NCBI RefSeq assembly: GCF_030646015.1
Contig: NZ_JAUSLT010000192.1
Coordinates: 1 to 32,623, forward strand
DNA: 32,623 nt
Direction of reading: 5' to 3'
DNA from: Bradyrhizobium sp.
GTDB lineage: Bacteria; Pseudomonadota; Alphaproteobacteria; Rhizobiales; Xanthobacteraceae
Below the pieces are notes generated by a model that was not told the DNA's origin, made no database searches, and worked only from the letters and a program-made list of their open reading frames with translations. Positions within the stretch are counted from its first letter, which is position 1. Each line of letters starts with the position of its first letter. Made by a program: the position numbers and the translations under genes. Shown here one piece after another: positions 17,133 to 25,341 of this stretch.

Positions 17133-17576
17133 TCACCAGATATTGTTGGCGAAAAAGCCGAAATGCGGCTGCTGTGCGACGCGCATCATCGGCTGGGTCG
17201 GCGGGGCCGCCCGGACCTTGGCAACCTTGCGCTTCGGAAGCGGCTTGGCCTCGGGCTTCGGATCGTCGGCCGGCCTGAACTGCGCAAAGGACTCGCGTAC
17301 CCGCGCCTTCGGTGGCATTTCCGCAACCGGTGCGGGGACGACGGCCGCGGCGGCCATCTCGACCTTCGGGGGAACAATGGTGGGAAGGCTGGTATCGTAA
17401 ACGACGCGCTCCGGCCATTTCCGGTCGGAACGGATCCTGAGGGTGGGATTCGCCTCAGGCGCGGCGACCGCGGCGACGGAACTTACCACCGGCTCCTTCG
17501 GCGCAAAGGCATCGATCCCGAACAGCAGCGCGAGCAGCACTCCGCCGACAAAGAGAAAATATCGCGCTATCGGCAT
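17133..17576 (-). CDS. Small membrane-anchored hypothetical protein
   Basis: 147 aa. One N-terminal membrane anchor (ARYFLFVGGVLLALLFGIDAF, residues about 4-24) leads to a Pro/Ala-rich, basic periplasmic or cytoplasmic tail ending FGFFANNIW. I recall similar short proteins in Bradyrhizobium, all of unknown function. The start at 17576 puts the hydrophobic segment at the N-terminus; an ATG 13 codons earlier adds a Cys-containing leader without a ribosome site. It lies upstream of hflX on the same strand with a 180-bp gap. Confidence 0.7.
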   Translation of the reverse strand: MPIARYFLFVGGVLLALLFGIDAFAPKEPVVSSVAAVAAPEANPTLRIRSDRKWPERVVYDTSLPTIVPPKVEMAAAAVVPAPVAEMPPKARVRESFAQFRPADDPKPEAKPLPKRKVAKVRAAPPTQPMMRVAQQPHFGFFANNIW

Positions 17577-17914
17577 TTTCCGCACCGCTCCATCCGTGCA
17601 GGCCGCACAGATCATTCGCTTAACGGGTCACCACGTAATTGGTTCCTGCTGATTAGTTCTCGGCCTGCCCGCACGGTTCAACCGCGCGCCTCAATTTCCC
17701 TTAGCGGTTAACTAATCGTGAACTTGAGCCCGTCGACAGGCGCCGCTTCAGGGGGAGCCGCCTCGGCAGGCGGCTGCTGCCGGCATGCGCTCAGGCCGGG
17801 CGCGAAGGGATGGCGTTGCCGGCATGCGGCCGCTAAAATTGACGGCGCCGCCGCATGCCGCGGCCAACGCAGCGCGCCGGCCGGCCGGTGCATAAAAAAC
17901 ACGGGGGAGCAGCG
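17577..17914. other. Divergent intergenic region with GC hairpin
   Basis: About 340 bp between divergent genes. It holds a GCCGCC/GGCGGC stem near 17757-17775. A minus-strand frame there contains a lipobox-like LSAC, but no start with a hydrophobic h-region, so no gene is called. Confidence 0.4.
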
Positions 17915-18298
17915 ATGCCGATCGTCACCTGGGATCATGTCCATTTGCGCAGTCCGGATCCCGAGGCCACTGCGGCCTGGCTCGAGGATGTTCTCGGCGG
18001 CGTCATCGTCCGTGCCCCCGGCCGGATCGATGTCAAGCTCGGCGGCACCAACATATTCATTGCACCGGTGACGGCGGGCGACGGCGTCCACACCCCACCG
18101 GTGACGCCCTATCAGGGGCTCGACCATTTCGGGCTGGCGGTGAAGGACATCGATGCGGTGGCCGCCGAGATCAAGGCCAAGGGTGTCGAATTCACCAAGG
18201 AGCCGACGACACTGCGGCCGGGCGTTCGCATCTGCTTCATCCGCGGGCCGCAGGGCATCTCGATCGAGCTGTTGGAGCGCGACCCGAAATACACCTGA
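17915..18298 (+). CDS. VOC-superfamily (glyoxalase/dioxygenase-fold) protein
   Basis: 127 aa, a single two-module VOC unit. Likely metal ligands are His8 (WDHVHLRSPDP), His71 (LDHFGLAV) and Glu118 (ISIELLE). The fold serves glyoxalases, extradiol dioxygenases and epimerases; the reaction here is unknown. GGGGGAG upstream supports the ATG at 17915 over the longer frame from 17855. Confidence 0.88.
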   Translation: MPIVTWDHVHLRSPDPEATAAWLEDVLGGVIVRAPGRIDVKLGGTNIFIAPVTAGDGVHTPPVTPYQGLDHFGLAVKDIDAVAAEIKAKGVEFTKEPTTLRPGVRICFIRGPQGISIELLERDPKYT

Positions 18299-18479
18299 GC
18301 GGCGCGCGGCACGAAAGCGGTCCCTCCTTCGCCCTGCGTCCCTGAATTTGGCAGAAAGCGAGGGATCGCCCGGAGCGATCGCAGGCCATGGTCAAGCTGC
18401 CGCGTTGACGCTGCGTGCCTTGCTTTGGCATAACGAACTGCTGGCTTCCGGGGGCAACGGACGCCGGCATCGGGGCATC

Positions 18480-18827
18480 ATGAAGAACGGTCTGTATTCG
18501 ATCCACGTCAGCCTGCAGGATGGCCGTTCGGGCAAGGGCAGCGGCGTGATCATGTTCCGGGATGGCCAGATCCACGGCGGCGACGCCTACCTGTTTTACA
18601 CCGGCAGCTACACGGTGAAGGACGATACCTTCAAGGGCGAAGTCCTGGTCCAGCGCCATACCTCCAGCCCCGATGCCAATCCGCTGTTCGGCGGTCCCAA
18701 TCCGGTCGGTATCGGCGTCTCCGGCACCTTCACCGACACCAGAGGCATCATGAACGGCACGGCGCTGGTCGGAAAGGCCAGCCAGATTTTCGGCGCCACG
18801 CTGCACAAGCTCGCCGACATCGATTAG
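18480..18827 (+). CDS. GrlR-like regulatory-fold protein
   Basis: 115 aa. The sequence MKNGLYSIHVSLQDG, then GSGVIMFRDGQIHGGDAYLFYTGSY, resembles the GrlR family (an eight-stranded calycin-like barrel that in E. coli represses the type III secretion activator GrlA). Homologues are frequent in Bradyrhizobium outside any secretion cluster and have no assigned role. No GrlA-like partner or T3SS gene is in view. The start is set by the family N-terminus; only a weak GGGG precedes it. Family assignment is from memory of the pattern and moderately secure. Confidence 0.68.
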   Translation: MKNGLYSIHVSLQDGRSGKGSGVIMFRDGQIHGGDAYLFYTGSYTVKDDTFKGEVLVQRHTSSPDANPLFGGPNPVGIGVSGTFTDTRGIMNGTALVGKASQIFGATLHKLADID

Positions 18828-18871
18828 CGCGAGCCCGACATTTCCGGCTTTCCCGGCGGCCATTCTCCGGC

Positions 18872-18887
18872 CGTGATAAACATCACA
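18872..18887 (+). promoter_or_regulatory. CRP/FNR-family operator upstream of the caspase gene
   Basis: CGTGA-TAAACA-TCACA matches the CRP consensus TGTGA-N6-TCACA at 9 of 10 positions. It also contains TGAT-N4-ATCA, the core of an FNR/FixK box. The site ends 70 nt before the caspase start codon. Which regulator binds (CRP-like, FixK or FNR) cannot be decided. Confidence 0.5.
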
Positions 18888-18957
18888 TACGTCGGGATTA
18901 CCGCCCCCTAGTTTTCCCGCAGTCGATCTCACGTCGAGATTCCTGTGGGAGAATGCC

Positions 18958-20538
18958 ATGTCGCTTTTCAAAGGTACGCTACTCGGAGCCGCTCTCGTGG
19001 CCAGTCTGCTGGCCGCCGGATGGATGCGATCCGCACAGGCTCAGACGGCACCGGCCACAGAGAAACCGGCCGCGGTCGGTACCCCCCTCGCGCTCAGCGG
19101 CCCGGAACGGCGCATCGCGCTGGTGATCGGCAATTCGAAATATCAAAACACGGTCCAGCTCCCCAATCCCGGCAACGATACCAGGGCGGTCGCGCAGTTG
19201 CTGAACTCCGCCGGCTTCGAGGTGATTTCCGCCACGGACCTCAGCCACAACCAGATGATCCAGGCCGTGCAGGAGTTTTCCGGCAAGATTGCCGGCCGCG
19301 GCCCGAATACGGTGGCGATGGTTTATTATGCCGGCCACGGCGTGCAGCTGGCGGGCGAAAATTATCTCGTGCCGGTCGATGCAAAAGTTTCTTCCGAGCC
19401 CGACCTGGTCAACGGCTCGCTCCGGCTGGTCGACGTGATGGCGACGCTGGAGACGATTCCGAGCCGGGTGCGCATCGTCATCCTCGATGCCTGCCGAAAC
19501 AATCCGTTCCCCTCGCTCAACGACGCCGGCCGCGGCCTCGCCATCGTCGACGCGCCGAAGGGCTCGATCGTCGCCTATTCGACCGCACCGGGCACCGAAG
19601 CGCTGGATGGCACCGGCGACCATAGTCCGTTTACCGCGGCATTCCTGCGGCTGGCGAATGAGAAAAATCTGCCGATCGAGCAGCTGTTCAAGCGCATCCG
19701 CCTCGACGTCGGCAATTCGACCGACGGGCAACAGACCCCCTGGGAAAGCTCGTCGCTGACCAGCGACTTCTATTTCTTCGGCGACACCGCCGTCGCCGCC
19801 ACCAGAGCCCCGGCGCAGATGAAGCTGGCGTATGCGGCAGGCGATCTTCCGTCGCGCTCCCCGCGCCAGGCCTATGAATACGTGCTGGCGGAAAACTCCG
19901 TCGAGAATTATCAGGAATTCATCCGGCTTTATCCGCACGATCCGATGGCCGATCGCATCCGCATCTTGCTCGGCAATCTGCTGCAGGCGAAAGCGTGGCA
20001 TATTGCGGTACAGGCGAATTCCGCCGTCGCGTATAAATCGTTCTATGAGAAATTTTCCAACAGCCCCTATGCGCAAAGCGCCCTGAAGATGGCGGCGCAG
20101 CCCAAAATTATTCCGCTGTCGCAGCCGATCCGGATCCTCGCGGCGCCGTCGGTCAAAACAGGCGGCCTTGGTATCGCCAAGGATCATTTCGGTAGCCGTC
20201 CCGGCGCGCAGGGCTTGCCGCAGGGCGGCGGCCAGATCGTCACCTTGCCGTCTCCCGGCGCCAAGCCTGCTTCGGAGCATGCCGCCGCCAACACCGGCAA
20301 GATCGTGAGCCTGCCCGTCAGCAAGGCTGGCAGGATTGGCGAACGGCCGGTTCTCAAGCTGGATGGCAAGCCGACCCAGGTCGAGAAGCGGACGCCGAAA
20401 TCCGCTCCGCTGGTCGGCATCCATCGCGGACCGGCAGCGACTACGAGCGCCGGCGACAAACAGCGGTTTGCAACGTCGTCCCAATTCCGCCCATCGCCCG
20501 GTCAGGTGCGGACGGGTGGTTTGAAAATGATGCGGTGA
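18958..20538 (+). CDS. Secreted caspase-fold (C14) peptidase, orthocaspase/metacaspase-like
   Basis: 526 aa. Signal peptide (about 1-28, cleaving after AQA), then a p20-like caspase domain beginning RRIALVIGNSKYQN. Catalytic His127 lies in VYYAGHGVQ and Cys179 in VILDACRNNPF, so the dyad is intact. A YFFGD-ended domain is followed by a helical middle region with SEL/TPR-like spacing (about 280-385) and a low-complexity tail to residue 526 rich in Gly, Pro, Lys and Ser. Bacterial caspase homologues usually cleave after basic residues. The signal places this one in the periplasm, so its substrates are envelope proteins. GTGGGAGAA precedes the ATG. It is convergent with the histidine kinase gene, with 31 bp between stops. 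Confidence 0.92.
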   Translation: MSLFKGTLLGAALVASLLAAGWMRSAQAQTAPATEKPAAVGTPLALSGPERRIALVIGNSKYQNTVQLPNPGNDTRAVAQLLNSAGFEVISATDLSHNQMIQAVQEFSGKIAGRGPNTVAMVYYAGHGVQLAGENYLVPVDAKVSSEPDLVNGSLRLVDVMATLETIPSRVRIVILDACRNNPFPSLNDAGRGLAIVDAPKGSIVAYSTAPGTEALDGTGDHSPFTAAFLRLANEKNLPIEQLFKRIRLDVGNSTDGQQTPWESSSLTSDFYFFGDTAVAATRAPAQMKLAYAAGDLPSRSPRQAYEYVLAENSVENYQEFIRLYPHDPMADRIRILLGNLLQAKAWHIAVQANSAVAYKSFYEKFSNSPYAQSALKMAAQPKIIPLSQPIRILAAPSVKTGGLGIAKDHFGSRPGAQGLPQGGGQIVTLPSPGAKPASEHAAANTGKIVSLPVSKAGRIGERPVLKLDGKPTQVEKRTPKSAPLVGIHRGPAATTSAGDKQRFATSSQFRPSPGQVRTGGLKMMR

Positions 20539-20569
20539 GTCCAAGGCTACTGACAAGGCCACTCACCCC

Positions 20570-23242
20570 CTACTCCGCGGCCTGCTCCAGCGGTGCGACG
20601 CGGGGCAGGATGATCTGGATCCTGGTGCCGCCGCCGGGCTCGGAATCGAGGTCGAGCCGGCCGCCCAGCCGGTTGGTGACGATGCTGTAGACGATATGCA
20701 GGCCGAGCCCGGTGCCGCCCTGGTCGCGGCGGGTGGTGAAGAAAGGATCGAACGCCCGGCGCCGGACGTCGAGGCTCATGCCGCAGCCATTGTCGGAAAA
20801 CAGGATCTCGACATTGTCCTTGCCGGACTCGCGCACCTGGATATCGACCGCGCCGGTCTTGCCGTCCGGGAAGGCGTGCGCCACCGAATTGAGAAACAGG
20901 TTGGTCAGCACCTGGCCATACGGCCCCGGATAGGAGTTCATGATGAGATTGGGCTGGCAGTCGACATTCAGCGTCAGATTGTGCTTTCGCAGGCCCGGCC
21001 GCAGGCTCATCACCACCTGCTCGGTGAGATCGCCGAGGTCGAACGTACGCTGGTCCGAGTAATTGCGGTCGGCGGCGACCTGTTTGAACGAGGTGATCAG
21101 TTCGGCGGCGCGGTTGAGATTGGCCACCAGCTGCGAGGACGCATCGCGGCTGGTCTCGAGGAAATCGGTCAGGCTCGACCGCCTGAGATCGCCGCGCGCG
21201 ACTTCGGCGGAGAACAACGCGGTCTTGCGCTCCAGCGACGAGGCCACCGTCAGGCTGATGCCGACGGGGTTGTTGACCTCGTGGGCGACGCCCGCCACCA
21301 GTCTTCCCAGGGCCGCGAGCTTTTCCGCCTCGATCAGCGAATTCTGGGTCTCGCGCAGATTGCGCAGCGCCGCTTCCGCGGCGTCCTTGGCCTTGCGCAT
21401 CTCCAGCTCGCCGCGCTTGCGCTCGCCGATGTCGAGCGCGACGGTGACGATGTTCTCGATGTCGCCCTCGGCATTCAACAGCGGCAGCTTGTTCACCAGC
21501 CATTGCCGCATGTTGCCGGAGGAATCCTTGTATTCCTCCTCGTAGAAGCCGAGCTCCCTGCCCGCCTCCAGCACCCGCTTGTCGTTCTCGTCGGTCTTTT
21601 CCGCGCCGTAGCGCGACATCAGATCGGTGGTGGTGCGGCCGATCGCATCCGCGGGCTCGACGCCGAAAATGCCGGCCATGTAACGGTTCATCAGCACATA
21701 GCGCAGCTGCTTGTCCTTGACGTTGATGACGGCGGGCACGGTGTCGATGACCTGCTGCAGCAGCCGTCGGCCTTCCGCGATCGCGTCTTCGGCGCGCTTC
21801 TGGTCGGTGATGTCGCGCACCGTCCCCTCATAGCGCACGATCGCGCCGGTCTCGTCACGGGCGACGGTGGCGCTGTCGGAGAGCCAGAGCACTCTGCCGT
21901 CGCGGGCACGGACCTGATACTCGAATTCGCGAACCATGCCGTCGTGCTGCATCAGCCTCTGATATTCGGCGCGCGCCTGCGGATGGACATAGATCTGATC
22001 GGCGATGTCGCCGATGCCTTCGATCAGCTCCTGCGGCGTGTCGTATCCCATCATCCGCGCCAGCGCCGGGTTGGCGTTGAGAAGCGCGCCCTCCGGCGTC
22101 GTCACGTAGATCCCGTCGACCGAACCCTCGAACAGCTTGCGATAGCTTTCCTCGGCAAGGCGCTGCTCGGCCAGAGCGTGTACCGCCGCCTCGCGCGCCG
22201 CATCGGCCTCGACCAGCGTGCGACGGAACACCTCGGCGGCCCGCGCGATGTCGCCGATTTCGTTGTTCACATCGGTGGCGGGAATCGAGGTGTCCTTCTT
22301 GCCACCGGCCAGCGCGCGGATCGAGGTCCCGATCGCGGCCAGCGGACGGACCGTCCGCCGCACCACGAACCACGCCGCCCACAGCCCGATCAGGACCCCG
22401 GCGGTGCCGAGCACGATGCTCTGCCATTTGTCCCTGGCCAGCGTTTTCGCGAGATCGCGCGACAGCACATGGCTGCGCCTTGCGCTGACCTCGCGCAACA
22501 GTTCGGTGACGCGCCCGATCAGGCGGCCCTCCGAGCCGAGCACCTCCCTGTCGATATCCGCGATCTGGCGTTCGCGGATCGACAGCGCTATGATCGCCTC
22601 GGCGTAATTGTCGACGGCGGCGCGAAGCTTCGGATCCGAAATCTTCAGTGCCCGCATGCCCTGCGCGGCCTGTTCGGCGTCGAACGGATTGCGCGCCAGC
22701 AATCCAGAGGCGATGCGGCTTTGCGCCTGGAACAACGTCGATGAGATCACCGGATCGGGCGAGTCCGCGATGGCCGCGTCGAATCGTTCACGCAGTGGCG
22801 GCAAGCCGAGGATCAGTTCGGCGCGGCGGTTGATCAGCGACGAAATCCGTTCGATGCCGTTGCGATAGGTCGACAACCGCACGGTGACGCCGTCGATCAT
22901 GTCCTGCTGCTCGGGCGCGAGCTCCAGCCGGGTCTTCTTCAGAAGTTCGCCCATCGCCACGGCAGCGTCCCCGACCTGGTTCGACTGGTTACCCGGATCG
23001 GTCACGAAGTCGCGGGCCGCCAGCCGCAACTCGTTCATTCGCCGGTCGATGTCCTCGGCAAGGTCGCCGACGCTGCGCAGCCGCTGCAATTCGGCAAACG
23101 TCACGTCGATCTGCCGGATGGAGACGACGCTGGCGATGCTGGTGGTCGCGATAGCCGCCAGCACCAGCAGAAAACTGCCGAATGTCAGCTGACCGATCGA
23201 GAGCGAAAACGACCTTGTCTTTTGCGGCAATTCAGAAGGCAT
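20570..23242 (-). CDS. Hybrid-sensing histidine kinase: periplasmic sensor, HAMP, two PAS, HisKA, HATPase
   Basis: 890 aa. TM1 (about 18-41), a long all-helical periplasmic sensor (42-272), TM2 (275-294), HAMP (294-345), PAS1 (365-485), PAS2 (490-610) and a coiled linker. The dimerisation/phospho-acceptor helix has His654 in AGVAHEVNNP. The ATPase has LTNLFLNSVAHAF (N box), DNGCGM (G1), FDPFFTT (F box) and GGTGLGLHIV (G2). No receiver domain and no adjacent response regulator are present, so the partner is elsewhere. The start at 23242 has GGAT 4 nt upstream. The frame continues to 23611 through the repeat module, but that extension has no domain and is not counted. Confidence 0.93.
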   Translation of the reverse strand: MPSELPQKTRSFSLSIGQLTFGSFLLVLAAIATTSIASVVSIRQIDVTFAELQRLRSVGDLAEDIDRRMNELRLAARDFVTDPGNQSNQVGDAAVAMGELLKKTRLELAPEQQDMIDGVTVRLSTYRNGIERISSLINRRAELILGLPPLRERFDAAIADSPDPVISSTLFQAQSRIASGLLARNPFDAEQAAQGMRALKISDPKLRAAVDNYAEAIIALSIRERQIADIDREVLGSEGRLIGRVTELLREVSARRSHVLSRDLAKTLARDKWQSIVLGTAGVLIGLWAAWFVVRRTVRPLAAIGTSIRALAGGKKDTSIPATDVNNEIGDIARAAEVFRRTLVEADAAREAAVHALAEQRLAEESYRKLFEGSVDGIYVTTPEGALLNANPALARMMGYDTPQELIEGIGDIADQIYVHPQARAEYQRLMQHDGMVREFEYQVRARDGRVLWLSDSATVARDETGAIVRYEGTVRDITDQKRAEDAIAEGRRLLQQVIDTVPAVINVKDKQLRYVLMNRYMAGIFGVEPADAIGRTTTDLMSRYGAEKTDENDKRVLEAGRELGFYEEEYKDSSGNMRQWLVNKLPLLNAEGDIENIVTVALDIGERKRGELEMRKAKDAAEAALRNLRETQNSLIEAEKLAALGRLVAGVAHEVNNPVGISLTVASSLERKTALFSAEVARGDLRRSSLTDFLETSRDASSQLVANLNRAAELITSFKQVAADRNYSDQRTFDLGDLTEQVVMSLRPGLRKHNLTLNVDCQPNLIMNSYPGPYGQVLTNLFLNSVAHAFPDGKTGAVDIQVRESGKDNVEILFSDNGCGMSLDVRRRAFDPFFTTRRDQGGTGLGLHIVYSIVTNRLGGRLDLDSEPGGGTRIQIILPRVAPLEQAAE

Positions 23243-23443
23243 TTTATCCGGACCGGCTCCAATCGACGGCAATATACGACGTATTCGGTGCCGAGGGGAA
23301 CACGCCCGAAGCAGCGGGAAGCCCCGTGCCCCTCGAAAAGCGTTGCGGATGTGTCGGCAGGATGACGGTTGTGGCGGCCCCGGCAAGGCCGCCGGAGAGC
23401 GAACTTCGCTCGACTCGCCCCCCGAAGAAACCCCAACAGAACT

Positions 23444-23576
23444 CGTCGTCCCTGCGAACGCAGGGACCCATACGCCGTGCAGTCGATATGGTTGACGGTG
23501 TTGGTGGGCTTGTTGAACCAATGCGCAGGGCCCCAGATGACCGGGATTATGGGTCCCTGCGTTCGCAGGGACGACG
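23444..23576. repeat. Paired-hairpin module of composite repeat, copy 2
   Basis: Arms 23444-23472 and 23548-23576 (29 nt each) are perfect reverse complements separated by 75 nt, exactly as at 3531-3663. Compared with copy 1, the inner palindrome CCCCGCGAACGCGGGG has become CCCTGCGAACGCAGGG: a C-to-T change paired with a G-to-A change in both arms. In the 75-nt loop, an 11-nt stretch (TTCAACAAGCC in copy 1 orientation) and the loop ends are conserved while the rest is not. Confidence 0.9.
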
Positions 23577-23601
23577 CAAGAAGTGTCTGGTTTGCAAACA
23601 T

Positions 23602-24100
23602 GACTACGCAATCTCGCGGCGCATTTCGCCCGAGGTTTGCCAGCAACTTCCGCCCTCTCCGATCAAGGGCGCAGGGAATGCCGGGCGCCCGATGCGCCCG
23701 ATAGCCGCGTGTGCAATGGGTAGTGGTAGCAGGCACACGCGTTAGTCAGGTCACACCGGAATCACCCGGCACTCCCCGCGCAATGGTTTACGGCTTATAC
23801 GTGATCTCCCCGGCGATCGGCTTTCTTGCCACCGTCGCTCGCGCGTCTTAGCGCGAACTTGACACCAGCACCGAGGTGTCAGGACCACACGATTTAGCCA
23901 TCCGCTTCAGGCGCCCTCGTCAGGAGCGCCATCCGCGTCCACCGCATCCCCGCCCCGCGCTGGTACGTTGCGCAACGCCCCTCTTGTTGGGACGGGATGC
24001 GATGGATATAGCCCGATTTTCATTTCTGTAAAACAGAAATATTTTTGCAAAACGGGGTTGACACGAGTTCCGATAAACCGAAGTGATTTGCCCGTCGGGT
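23602..24100 (+). repeat. Composite intergenic repeat, copy 2, main block
   Basis: Same block as 2996-3497 in opposite orientation. The outer 17-bp stem (23669-23685 with 23765-23781) keeps its position but has two A-C mismatches here. The distal end shows GATTTGCCC and GGGCAAATC as a 9-bp hairpin around 24082-24115, which copy 1 lacks. No gene is supported between 23243 and 24168. Confidence 0.85.
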
Positions 24101-24168
24101 AGTCACAGGGCAAATCGGCAGGGCTTGCGGCGATGTGCGTTGAAAGCCTGCACACAAGAGCCATCATG

Positions 24169-25098
24169 CTAAGTTGGTCGTGCTTCCACCACCGCCGGAG
24201 CCTTCCGCGTCGGGATCGTCATGGCGGCGACGCCAAGCACGACGCAGCCAAGCCCGATCCACGCTGTTGCCGTCAGGCTCTCGCCGAGAAACACCACGCC
24301 GACCGCGACACCGATCGGCACCCGCAGATAGGCCTGCGCGGTGGTGCCGACCGAGCCCAGCGTCTGCACCAGCCGGAAATAGATCACGAAGGCGAGCGCG
24401 GTGGAGAACACCGCCAGCACCAGCAACGCCAGCATCGAACCCGCCGACGGCGCCAGCGTCCAGGGACGGTCGACCACCAGGCTGAGCGGAATCAGGATCG
24501 CCGCGCCACAGAGCAGCGAGCCGGCGGCCGGCGCCATCGGATCGAGGCCCTTGAAGCCGCGGCCGAAGATCGCCGCGCCCGCGTAGCAGATGGCGGCCAG
24601 CACGGCCACGATCTGCGCCACCAGTTGCGCGCCGAGCCCCTGCAGCGCCTCCACCCCGACGATCAGGCAGATGCCGGCCATCCCGGCGCAAACACCGAAC
24701 AGTTTGCGCGGCGCCAGCGCTTCATGGCGGGTGATGGCCAGCGTCAGGAAGAATGCGAAGATCGGCGACGTCGAGTTGAGAATGGTGGCGAGCCCGGCGT
24801 CGAGCGAGCGCACGCTCCAGGCCAGCATGGTCCAGGGGATCACGCTGTTGAGGCAAGCCTGCCACAGAAAACGCTGCCAGGTCGCGGCGTCCATCGGCAG
24901 CACTATGCCGCGCCAACGCATGATGACGAGAAGCAACAGGCCGGCAATCAGGGTGCGCGCGGCGATCAGGGTGACCGGCGGAATCGTCGCGACGCCGATC
25001 TTGATGAAGCTGTAGGACGCGCCCCACAGCGTCGCGAGCGTCAGCAGCAGCGCGAGCTCGACGGCGATGTTGGGTTGGTGTGGATGGGGGGCGTGCAT
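24169..25098 (-). CDS. DMT superfamily (EamA) transporter
   Basis: 309 aa from the ATG at 25098, about ten TM helices in two EamA repeats: LLTLATLWGASYSFIKIGV in helix 1, SVRSLDAGLATILNSTSPIFAFFL at the end of repeat 1, and GTTAQAYLRVPIGVAVGVVFLGE in repeat 2. Exports an unknown small solute. It is distinct from the exporter at 7355-8251, with low similarity beyond the family signatures. GAGGCGGA lies 8-12 nt upstream of this ATG; ATGs at 25116 and 25227 are in frame, but the longer frame enters a repeat. Last gene of the minus-strand run; a separate transcript is possible because of the 244-bp gap. Confidence 0.9.
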   Translation of the reverse strand: MHAPHPHQPNIAVELALLLTLATLWGASYSFIKIGVATIPPVTLIAARTLIAGLLLLVIMRWRGIVLPMDAATWQRFLWQACLNSVIPWTMLAWSVRSLDAGLATILNSTSPIFAFFLTLAITRHEALAPRKLFGVCAGMAGICLIVGVEALQGLGAQLVAQIVAVLAAICYAGAAIFGRGFKGLDPMAPAAGSLLCGAAILIPLSLVVDRPWTLAPSAGSMLALLVLAVFSTALAFVIYFRLVQTLGSVGTTAQAYLRVPIGVAVGVVFLGESLTATAWIGLGCVVLGVAAMTIPTRKAPAVVEARPT

Positions 25099-25202
25099 TG
25101 GGGTGGTCCGCCTCATTGTGTCGAGACGAATGTTACAGGGTCGGCGGCTGGAATACTTCGTTGCGTGCCGAACTATGCTAGACGTGCACCCCGTTCCAAC
25201 AC

Positions 25203-25318
25203 CGTCATTGCGAGCGAAGCGCGGCAATCCATCTTAGCTGAAGCAAGAAAGGAGATGGATTGCTTCGTCGCGTCCGCCTTCGCTCTGCGAGCTACGGCGG
25301 ACACTCCTCGCAATGACG
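25203..25318. repeat. Palindromic element GTCATTGCGAG type
   Basis: Outer perfect arms GTCATTGCGAG and CTCGCAATGAC (11 bp), inner arms GCAATCCATCT (25224-25234) and AGATGGATTGC (25253-25263). The asymmetric right part contains a further TCGCTCTGCGAG-like segment. Lies in the gap between the Nudix and exporter genes. Known to me as a frequent intergenic type in Bradyrhizobiaceae. Confidence 0.85.
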
Positions 25319-25341
25319 ATTGGAGAGATGGACGCCCGGTC

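Noticed and set aside
17708..18127. Minus-strand ORF with a lipobox-like LSAC and tail DGLKFTIS
   Set aside because: No hydrophobic signal segment precedes the cysteine and the frame overlaps the VOC gene; a lipoprotein cannot be supported.
18979..20562. 527-codon minus-strand ORF opposite the caspase gene
   Set aside because: It mirrors the caspase gene, whose signal peptide, catalytic motifs and ribosome site are clear; the opposite frame has no domain.
20696..22744. 682-codon plus-strand ORF opposite the histidine kinase
   Set aside because: Long antisense frames are expected in high-GC genes; the kinase motifs on the minus strand are complete and this frame has none.
23243..23611. Extended N-terminus of the sensor kinase
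   Set aside because: The extension translates the hairpin repeat and its flank, has no domain, and the ATG at 23242 starts just before the first membrane helix.
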